Assembly (NCBI GenBank): GCA_902812455.1
Contig: CADDZH010000099.1
Coordinates: 1-20,002 of the forward strand
Reading direction: 5' to 3'
DNA: 20,002 nt
Source of the DNA: Chloroflexota bacterium
GTDB taxonomy: Bacteria; Chloroflexota; Ktedonobacteria; Ktedonobacterales; Ktedonobacteraceae
The notes beneath the pieces are model-generated. The model saw only the letters and a list, made by a program, of their open reading frames with translations. It was not told the origin of the DNA and searched no databases. Below, in pieces: positions 14,617 to 20,002 of this stretch. Position numbers and translations under genes: made by a program. How positions within the stretch are numbered: position 1 is the first letter of the stretch; every line of letters starts with the position of its first letter.

Positions 14617-15657
14617 AGATCGGGCAGTTCCCCCAACTGCTGCCTGCTGGCCAGCCTCCGTTACGGCTGGCTGCTCCATCCCGCCCGCGTTGAACCATTC
14701 TGCCGCCAGCCTGACTCCCTCGAGCAGGTCAACCTGGGCTTCGTAGCCCAGCTCGTGCCGGGCCTTCTCGATGCTGTGCCGGTTATCGGTTCCGAACATC
14801 ATTGCACCAAGCTGTGTCACAATCGGCTTTGTCCGCGTCAGGCGAGCAACTACTCTTTCAGCCACAATTGACCCAAGATAGACCGGCAAGTAAGGGAGAT
14901 GTAGCTTCGGGCGCGTGCCGCCAACAGCGTCAGCAATCGCATTGAACATCTCCAGTTGCGTCAGCGGGCGATCATTGCTGATATTGTAGACATTGCCGGG
15001 CGCGCTCTCGTGATAGCCGGCCAGCAGGAAGCCCTGCACCACATCGCTGACATAGCAGAAAGGCAGCGCATTGTCACCGCGACCAATAATGACGCCTGTC
15101 CCCTTTTTCATTTTTTGGGCAATGCGCCCAAAGTGCAGGCGATCTCCGGGACCAAAGAAGGTGCCAGGCCGCAGGACAACCGTTTCCATATCGCTGGTAA
15201 GCATCATGCGCCGTATCAGGCGGTCAGCCTCGGCCTTTGTGAGGCTATAGGGATCGGGGTCTGGTCGTAAAGGATCGTTCTCAGTTAAGTAGCGAGCGTG
15301 CCCAAGCCCATAGACGGTATGCGAACTCGTGTGAACGAAGCGCCGCACTCTCGCTGCCTGAGCCGCCTTGTACAGGTTTACAGAACCATCCACGTTGACC
15401 AGGCGGTAATCCGCCAGCGGGCGCCACACGCCCATCATACCCGCCAGGTGATAGACCAGCTCAACATCCTTCACTGCCGGCACCAGCGTGCTCGCATCTG
15501 TGATATCTCCTCGCACCACCTCAATGCCTTGCTCTAGCAGGTAATCCGCATTCTCTACCGGCAATACCAGGGCGCGGATATCTTCACCGCGCCGCCGCAG
15601 CTCTTTGATCAAATGGCCACCCAGCAAGCCAGTGGCACCCGTGACCAGTATCTTCAT
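14611..15657 (-). CDS. NAD(P)-dependent epimerase/dehydratase (extended SDR), 3' end set by IS
   Basis: Extended short-chain dehydrogenase/reductase, 348 aa, cytoplasmic. The Rossmann motif TGATGLLGG (6-14) binds NAD(P). S111/S112 in HTSSHTVYG with Y137 and K141 in YSLTK form the catalytic site. Later motifs (VLRPGTFFGPGD, FCYVSDVVQG, NVYNISNDRPLTQLE) fit sugar-nucleotide epimerases, sterol dehydrogenase-like enzymes and relatives. The substrate is not identifiable. AAGGA lies about 8 nt before ATG 15657. The last residues (RSS and stop) are encoded by IS-flanking and IS sequence, so the native C-terminus was probably slightly different. The conserved domain ends well before this point, so function is likely kept. 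Confidence 0.85.
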   Translation of the reverse strand: MKILVTGATGLLGGHLIKELRRRGEDIRALVLPVENADYLLEQGIEVVRGDITDASTLVPAVKDVELVYHLAGMMGVWRPLADYRLVNVDGSVNLYKAAQAARVRRFVHTSSHTVYGLGHARYLTENDPLRPDPDPYSLTKAEADRLIRRMMLTSDMETVVLRPGTFFGPGDRLHFGRIAQKMKKGTGVIIGRGDNALPFCYVSDVVQGFLLAGYHESAPGNVYNISNDRPLTQLEMFNAIADAVGGTRPKLHLPYLPVYLGSIVAERVVARLTRTKPIVTQLGAMMFGTDNRHSIEKARHELGYEAQVDLLEGVRLAAEWFNAGGMEQPAVTEAGQQAAVGGTARSS

Positions 15658-15803
15658 CTCTCTATCCTTCTAGATTTGGCCGTTCGATACCCATCTTTGC
15701 AAAATATCTCTTTCTTCCTACCAAACGCCTTCCAGTTCCTTATTGCAACAAACGGCCCAGAAAGTACCAGCGGGAAGAGCCAGGGTGATGGCCTTTATTG
15801 GGC

Positions 15804-15832
15804 TTGCTGCAAGCGTGAGCGTGAAGTACAAT
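15804..15832 (+). promoter_or_regulatory. Candidate promoter for the coiled-coil zinc-ribbon gene
   Basis: TTGCTG (15804-15809, 3/6) is followed by a 17-bp spacer and TACAAT (15827-15832, 5/6). The predicted start near 15839 gives a leader of about 50 nt. The rest of the 233-bp divergent gap (15658-15890) holds nothing else I can support. Confidence 0.35.
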
Positions 15833-15890
15833 GAGTATCTAAGCTAGCTGCATAGGATGTCATAGGTTCAGAAAGGAAAGCTACCTACCT

Positions 15891-16604
15891 ATGAGCACAA
15901 CGCAAGTAGCTGCGGCATTGTTCCAGTTGCAGCAACTCGACCTCGAATTGGAACGACTTACAGCCGAGCGGCAGGCGATGGCGAATGCTCTTCAAGGCAA
16001 CACCCAATTGCAGAGATTACATGCAGAGCACCAGGCTGCACAGCAACAATTGAGAGCAGGCCTGCAAGCGCAAAAGGATGCGGAATGGGCACTCGAGGAA
16101 CTGAACCGCCGCCTCAACGCGCAAGAGCAGCGCCTCTACAGCGGAGCAGTCGCTAATCCCAAAGAGCTCCAGGCCTTGCAGCAGGAGGTGCAGCACCTGC
16201 GAGAGCAGCGCAGCCGCCAGGAAGATAAGACGCTGGAAAGGATGGAAGCCGTAGAATCGCTGCAAGAGGCGGCGCAGCGTAAAGCCGAGGAGCTCGAGCA
16301 GGCCGAAGCTGCCTGGAACAAGGAAAGTGGAGCGCTGGTCATACGTCGAGAGCAACTCGAGGAACGAAGGCAGGCATTACAAGCGAAGCGCGCGCAACTG
16401 GCAGCCAGCCTCGATGCACCAATCATCGCCCGCTATGACGCCATACGCCGTGCAAAGCAGGGGCGCGCTGTTTCCAGAGTCGAACAGAATTCGTGCCAGT
16501 GGTGCCGCGTCGTTTTGACAGCCAGCGAGCTACAGCGCGTTCGCACAAGCACGGAGTTGCAGACATGTACCAACTGCGGGCGCATTTTGTATTATGATAG
16601 ATAG
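15891..16604 (+). CDS. Coiled-coil C4 zinc-ribbon protein (COG1579/CdsZ-like)
   Basis: The 237-aa protein is almost entirely charged, Gln/Glu/Ala-rich helix (about 1-195), predicted to form a long antiparallel coiled coil. It ends in a zinc ribbon with C202-Q-W-C205 and C226-T-N-C229. Within the helices the short motif SGAVANPKELQALQQEV (about 83-99) is the most conserved feature of this family as I recall it. The family is widespread and its role is poorly defined; RNA or nucleic-acid-linked functions have been proposed. An AAGGAAAG sequence lies about 12 nt upstream, a rather long spacing. The gene ends 123 bp before the next one; that gap holds only a short GTACGTAC palindrome. Confidence 0.85.
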   Translation: MSTTQVAAALFQLQQLDLELERLTAERQAMANALQGNTQLQRLHAEHQAAQQQLRAGLQAQKDAEWALEELNRRLNAQEQRLYSGAVANPKELQALQQEVQHLREQRSRQEDKTLERMEAVESLQEAAQRKAEELEQAEAAWNKESGALVIRREQLEERRQALQAKRAQLAASLDAPIIARYDAIRRAKQGRAVSRVEQNSCQWCRVVLTASELQRVRTSTELQTCTNCGRILYYDR

Positions 16605-16727
16605 GGGGCGGTGTTCAGGTATTAGTACGTACATGCACAACAAAGGCTATTGCTGGCGTTGATTCCTCACAGGTACTGGTCAATGTGCTAATGAATTGGC
16701 ACCATTAAAAAAGTGAGAGAGAAACAC

Positions 16728-16988
16728 ATGGTACAGTGGGAACATCGCTACTTACTGGGAACAATGGTCTTTACGATTGCAGGAGATGTTGTGCGTGACT
16801 TCGATGAGGAATACGAGGCGTGGAGCTGGCTGGAGCGGGAAGGATGGGGACTGGTTGCTATTGAACCGCCTGACCCGGTACGGCCAGGCGCCTGCAAGTA
16901 CTACTTCAAACGCCAGCGCCCGTCACCGTACCGGTCAACAGCAACAGATATGCAGGTTGCTGCGCATGCTGAGAGAAGAGTGAGATGA
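16728..16988 (+). CDS. Small 86-aa protein of unknown function coupled to fdhD
   Basis: I do not recognise a family. The protein is Trp-rich and acidic in its first half (YEAWSWLEREGWGLVAIEPPDP) and basic toward the end (CKYYFKRQRPSPYR), with no membrane segment. ATG 16728 is taken as the start; an in-frame GTG at 16713 would add five residues. The ribosome-binding site is weak (GAGAGA). Its stop is 3 bp before the fdhD start, so the two are very likely co-translated. That tight linkage is the main reason to believe the gene is real. Confidence 0.6.
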   Translation: MVQWEHRYLLGTMVFTIAGDVVRDFDEEYEAWSWLEREGWGLVAIEPPDPVRPGACKYYFKRQRPSPYRSTATDMQVAAHAERRVR

Positions 16989-16991
16989 TCC

Positions 16992-17864
16992 ATGTCACTA
17001 CCAGGCTTCTGGCGCTCGTCACTTGATCCAGAGCGTGTAATGACTGCCGGGGTAACGCACTGGCAAGAACAAATGCATCAAGAGCGCGAGGAGGCTCTTT
17101 CCGTCGAAGAACCTTTTGAGGTGCGCATAGACCACCGGAGCCTGGCGGTCATTATGCGTACTCCTGGGCACGATCACGAGTTAGCCATGGGCTTCCTGTT
17201 TACTGAGGGGGTGATCGGCCAGGCTAGCGATGTGCTGAGCGTCGAAGATGAGATTGATGCTGATGGCATACCTCTTCCCAACGTGGTCAATGTGGCGCTG
17301 CGCAGCCTGGCCCAACAGAATGCCTTGCAGGCACAACCCACGGCCTTCGAGAGACACTTTGCTGTCTCTGCAAGTTGTGGGCTTTGTGGCAAAAATAGTA
17401 TCAGCGATCTTCTCATCTCCACGCCCCCGCTGGAAGATACCGGCATAAAGATTGCTGCTTCAGTTCTCTACGAGCTACCAGATCAATTGCGTGCTGCCCA
17501 ATCTGTCTTCACCCATACCGGCGGCCTGCACGCTGCCGGCCTGTTTAGCTCTACAGGGACACTGCTGCTTGTGCGCGAAGATGTCGGGCGCCATAATGCC
17601 GTTGATAAAATCATCGGACATGGGCTGTTGCATGGTGATTTCCCCTACTCTGAGCATATCTTGATGGTGAGCGGGCGCACATCGTTTGAAATTGTGCAAA
17701 AGGCGCTGCTCGCCCGCATTCCCTGCATCGCCGCCATCTCAGCTCCATCCAGCCTGGCAGTTGAACTGGCCGAGCGGGGCGGCATCACGCTGGTTGGCTT
17801 TTTGCGCAATCGCTCAATGAATGTCTATACGCATCGCGAACGTGTCGTTGGAACGGAGCCGTAG
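16992..17864 (+). CDS. fdhD: Formate dehydrogenase accessory sulfurtransferase FdhD
   Basis: FdhD carries sulfur from a cysteine desulfurase to the molybdenum cofactor and is needed for active formate dehydrogenase. The 290-aa protein shows the family blocks: AMGFLFTEGVI (65-75), FAVSASCGLCGK (123-134) with the sulfur-carrying C129 and C132, HTGGLHAAGLF, REDVGRHNAVDKIIG, MVSGRTSFEIVQKA, and a C-terminal RNRSMNVYTHRERV. It follows the small 86-aa gene by 3 bp. No formate dehydrogenase or cofactor gene lies in this window, so its client enzyme is encoded elsewhere. A small imperfect hairpin (17875-17893) follows the stop without a T-run. Confidence 0.95.
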   Translation: MSLPGFWRSSLDPERVMTAGVTHWQEQMHQEREEALSVEEPFEVRIDHRSLAVIMRTPGHDHELAMGFLFTEGVIGQASDVLSVEDEIDADGIPLPNVVNVALRSLAQQNALQAQPTAFERHFAVSASCGLCGKNSISDLLISTPPLEDTGIKIAASVLYELPDQLRAAQSVFTHTGGLHAAGLFSSTGTLLLVREDVGRHNAVDKIIGHGLLHGDFPYSEHILMVSGRTSFEIVQKALLARIPCIAAISAPSSLAVELAERGGITLVGFLRNRSMNVYTHRERVVGTEP

Positions 17865-17900
17865 GGGCTGTAGAAGCTCGATTTATCGAAGCTAACCCTC

Positions 17901-17929
17901 TTGTGAGCGCCTGGTGATTTGTATATAAT
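17901..17929 (+). promoter_or_regulatory. mnmE promoter predicting a leaderless transcript
   Basis: TTGTGA (17901-17906, 4/6) is followed by a 17-bp spacer and a perfect TATAAT (17924-17929). The usual start, 6-7 nt after the -10, falls at 17935-17936, which is the A of the mnmE ATG. No ribosome-binding site precedes that ATG. Confidence 0.6.
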
Positions 17930-17935
17930 GCTTCC

Positions 17936-19354
17936 ATGCAGAATGACACAATTGCAGCGATTGCTACGCCTCCTGGAGCCGGTGGGATTGGCATCATCCG
18001 CGTGAGTGGGCCAGAAGCTTTTGCCCTCGTACTCCCTTTGCTGCGCCGGCCAGGGGACCATACTGGTATACCGCCCTCGCATCTTCTCACCTATGGGCAC
18101 ATTGTCGATCCGAAGACAGGGGAGACGCTGGACGAGGTCTTTGTGGCTTTTATGAAGGCACCTCGGACCTATACACGTGAGGACGTGGTGGAAATACAGG
18201 GGCATGGTGGCCCGCTTCTGCTCCAGCGCATGCTCAGGTTAGTGCTGGCGCAGGGAGCGCGCATGGCCAATCCTGGCGAGTTCACCTTGCGGGCATTCCT
18301 CAACGGCAGGCTTGACCTGGCCCAAGCCGAAGCCGTCATGGATGTGATTAACGCGCAGACCGAAGCCGGGCACCGTTTAGCGATGCAGCAGCTTCAAGGG
18401 CGTGTCTCGGCCCAGGTACAGGAAGCGCGCCAGGCCATTCTCGGAGTCGTGGCGCGTATCGAGGCAAGCATCGATTTCCCCGAAGAAGAAGTGCCCATAC
18501 CGCAGCCAGAAGAGCTAGCCCCTTTGATTACCACAGCGCAGCAGCAGGTGGATGCCTTGCTCGCTGGCTCAGAACAGGGAAAGCTTTACCGGCAGGGGCT
18601 ACGCACAGTGATCATCGGGCGGCCAAACGTGGGGAAATCGAGCCTGCTCAATGCCCTCTTGCGCACTGAGCGAGCCATTGTCACGCCTGTTGCCGGCACA
18701 ACGCGCGATACAGTGGAGGAAGTAGCCAATCTGCGCGGCATCCCGCTTCACCTCATCGATACCGCCGGTATTACACCAACAGACGACCCCGTGGAGCAGA
18801 TAGGTGTGCAGAGGAGCCGTAGCGCTGCCGAGGCAGCCGATATGGTGCTGCTTGTTTTCGATGGTTCTGAGCTGCTTATCAGGCAGGACCGGCAGGTTTC
18901 GCAAGAACTGCGTGAGATGGGCTTTGGGCTGCAATGGGATGGTGCAAATGCGAACAGGCCAGTGATAGTGGTAATCAACAAATCAGACTGTTCACAGCGC
19001 CTGGAAGTCGAAGAAGTACGCTGTATGTGGCCTGAATCCCCGGTTGTTCATACGTCCACGCTTACAGGTGCTGGTTTGCCGCAGCTCGAAGAGATGATTG
19101 CCGATCAGGTATTATCTGGCAAAACGCTGCAAAGCGATAGTGTGCTTATCACCAGCGCACGCCACCAGGAAGCCCTGCGCTGTGCCGCTGAGCATCTAGA
19201 CGCATCGGTCGCCTCCTTGAAGCAGGGGCTGCCCCTGGATTTTGTCTCCATCGACTTGCGGGCCGCTTACGATACATTAGGAGAGATTACCGGTGAGACG
19301 GCCAGTGATGATCTCCTCGAGAGAATCTTCCGCGATTTTTGTATCGGAAAGTGA
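17936..19354 (+). CDS. mnmE: tRNA modification GTPase MnmE
   Basis: With MnmG, MnmE installs the carboxymethylaminomethyl (or aminomethyl) group on the wobble uridine of certain tRNAs, using a folate-derived carbon. The 472-aa protein has normal length and order. The N-terminal folate-binding domain starts TIAAIATPPGAGGIGIIRVSG and includes GEFTLRAFLNGRLDLAQAEAV. The inserted Ras-like G domain has GRPNVGKSS (228-236), GTTRDT and DTAGI (275-279), with NKSD for base recognition. The C-terminus is the invariant CIGK (469-472) with the catalytic cysteine. No mnmG is visible nearby. Its promoter suggests translation from a leaderless mRNA. The rRNA operon starts about 70 bp downstream on the same strand. 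Confidence 0.97.
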   Translation: MQNDTIAAIATPPGAGGIGIIRVSGPEAFALVLPLLRRPGDHTGIPPSHLLTYGHIVDPKTGETLDEVFVAFMKAPRTYTREDVVEIQGHGGPLLLQRMLRLVLAQGARMANPGEFTLRAFLNGRLDLAQAEAVMDVINAQTEAGHRLAMQQLQGRVSAQVQEARQAILGVVARIEASIDFPEEEVPIPQPEELAPLITTAQQQVDALLAGSEQGKLYRQGLRTVIIGRPNVGKSSLLNALLRTERAIVTPVAGTTRDTVEEVANLRGIPLHLIDTAGITPTDDPVEQIGVQRSRSAAEAADMVLLVFDGSELLIRQDRQVSQELREMGFGLQWDGANANRPVIVVINKSDCSQRLEVEEVRCMWPESPVVHTSTLTGAGLPQLEEMIADQVLSGKTLQSDSVLITSARHQEALRCAAEHLDASVASLKQGLPLDFVSIDLRAAYDTLGEITGETASDDLLERIFRDFCIGK

Positions 19355-19368
19355 GGCACGCACGTGCC
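19355..19368 (+). terminator. Weak terminator-like hairpin after mnmE
   Basis: GGCACG (19355-19360) and CGTGCC (19363-19368) form a perfect 6-bp stem directly after the stop codon, but the loop is only 2 nt and the next T-run starts about 20 nt later. It may slow polymerase before the rRNA promoter; a true intrinsic terminator is doubtful. Confidence 0.3.
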
Positions 19369-19378
19369 GCCGCATGCT

Positions 19379-19451
19379 TAAATTTGAGTTTTTGTAATTT
19401 TATAAAAATGTTCCTAAAGCTCTTGACATCATACGAGACTTATGGCATAAT
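19379..19451 (+). promoter_or_regulatory. rRNA operon promoter with UP element
   Basis: TTGACA (19423-19428, 6/6) is followed by a 17-bp spacer and CATAAT (19446-19451, 5/6). The 40 bp upstream (19379-19420) are rich in phased A and T runs (TTTTTG, AATTTTATAAAAATG), as in UP elements that bind the polymerase alpha subunits. The predicted start is near 19458, about 420 nt before 16S. This is the best promoter in the window. Confidence 0.75.
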
Positions 19452-19457
19452 ACCGTT

Positions 19458-19875
19458 GTCGTCAATTGAGACAGGCAAAACTTCTAGTCAGTAAACTTCT
19501 CAAAAGTTTCTCCTAAGAGTACGGAAATCAAGGACTGTGTGCTCTTCTTGAGAGCAACGGGTCGTTGGTTTCTCATCACTGCCTGTAATTGACGCGGTGA
19601 AGCAGGCATGACTTGCTTCCCGGGCCACCTTAACAACTGAAGAGTGGAAAGTAGCACACAAGCAAGCTAGCAAGCAAGACAGCAAGCACAACACAACCAT
19701 TGTGTAGCTATGGGCCTGCTGAGCCTTCTGGCTCGAGAATGTAGGCCTGGCTATGCATGGCTTTCCTGTCATTTCCCGTTGCCTGGTAAAGCCAGCAGGC
19801 AACGATGTATGAAACAAACTCGAGCATTACCTGCTACGCGCCTCCATAGAGGAGCGCGCTACAGGTAGCATATAC
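19458..19875 (+). ncRNA. Pre-16S leader, hairpin-rich
   Basis: Non-coding leader of the rRNA precursor. Visible stems: GCTCT/AGAGC (19541-19555), overlapping a boxA-like TGCTCTT (19540-19546); TGCCTG/CAGGCA (19580-19608); ACACAA/TTGTGT with a 3-nt loop (19691-19705); GAGCC/GGCTC with a TTCT loop (19721-19734) inside GGCCT/AGGCC (19713-19747); CGTTGCCTG/CAGGCAACG, a perfect 9 bp (19777-19803); and a composite stem at 19828-19867 just before 16S. AGCAAG recurs four times at 19661-19686. One 5' strand of the long processing stem should lie here, but its partner is beyond the window. Confidence 0.6.
19828..19867 (+). other. Composite hairpin next to the 16S 5' end
   Basis: TACCTG (19828-19833) pairs with CAGGTA (19862-19867). 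Then a 3x3 internal loop, CGCG (19837-19840) with CGCG (19855-19858), a 2-nt bulge, and CCTC (19841-19844) with GAGG (19849-19852) closing a CATA loop. It ends about 8 nt before mature 16S and may guide folding or processing. Confidence 0.55.

Positions 19876-20002
<127 letters not shown>

Noticed and set aside
13535..14629. GGCAGTT as a definite target-site duplication of the IS
   Set aside because: The copies lie 8 and 6 nt outside the inverted repeats and could be chance; kept only as a hypothesis in the findings.
13629..14693. 354-codon open frame on the plus strand
   Set aside because: It is antisense to the transposase, which has a full DDE triad and a ribosome-binding site. The plus-strand product has no recognisable motif and runs past the IS end.
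17861..17893. Hairpin after fdhD as an intrinsic terminator
   Set aside because: The AGCTCGAT/ATCGAAGCT stem has a bulge and a tiny loop and no T-run follows.
19661..19686. Repeated AGCAAG units considered as a CRISPR or tandem array
   Set aside because: The units are 6 bp, irregularly spaced and only four in number, with no spacers or cas genes.
19500..19817. 105-codon open frame on the minus strand in the rRNA leader
   Set aside because: It is antisense to a structured leader downstream of a strong rRNA promoter and its sequence has no protein-like features.

Overview
The window looks like a chromosomal stretch from a GC-rich member of the Chloroflexota, most likely class Ktedonobacteria. 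This is an inference from gene content, from a sigma factor paired with an XRE protein, and from the 16S rRNA 5' end at the right edge; no search was run. Most of the sequence is housekeeping and lifestyle genes in short operons on both strands, interrupted by one clearly foreign restriction-modification (R-M) island with an insertion sequence (IS) at its edge.

Layout. 1-415 is a gene-free, palindrome-rich stretch. 485-1957 (+) encodes a GH57/DUF3536 glycoside hydrolase. It converges on a minus-strand block across a MITE-like inverted repeat (1999-2100). That block, read right to left, is an exported single-pass protein of unknown function (6923-5475), ffh for the SRP GTPase (5380-3869), and an L,D-transpeptidase lipoprotein (3862-2141) placed 6 bp after ffh. 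A UbiG-like methyltransferase (7037-7750, +) is divergent from the block, with overlapping back-to-back promoters. Next is a minus-strand pair: a sigma-70-like factor (9103-8378) and an XRE-type HTH protein (8352-7762) in the place where an anti-sigma gene often sits. Divergent from this pair, a radical SAM enzyme with a SPASM-like tail (9381-10478) is followed 16 bp later by a small zinc-ribbon protein (10495-10770).

The island (10846-13455, minus) is visibly AT-richer than its surroundings. It encodes a XamI-like restriction endonuclease and, with stop and start codons directly abutting, an Eco57I-like adenine methyltransferase. It has its own promoter with a dyad over the expected start site. 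XamI recognises GTCGAC, and I found no GTCGAC in the whole window. Just upstream lies a complete 1.07-kb IS with an intact DDE transposase and matching terminal inverted repeats. Its right end supplies the stop codon of a neighbouring NAD-dependent epimerase-like gene (15657-14611).

The right part (plus strand) holds a coiled-coil zinc-ribbon protein (15891-16604), an unrecognised 86-aa protein closely coupled to fdhD (16728-17864), mnmE (17936-19354) with a promoter that predicts a leaderless mRNA, and the start of an rRNA operon: a consensus promoter, a hairpin-rich leader of about 420 nt, and the first ~127 nt of 16S rRNA.

The most interesting items are the R-M island with its operator-like promoter and missing target site, the sigma/XRE pair, the radical SAM/zinc-ribbon pair, the transposase ribosome-binding site held in a hairpin bulge, and the leaderless mnmE.
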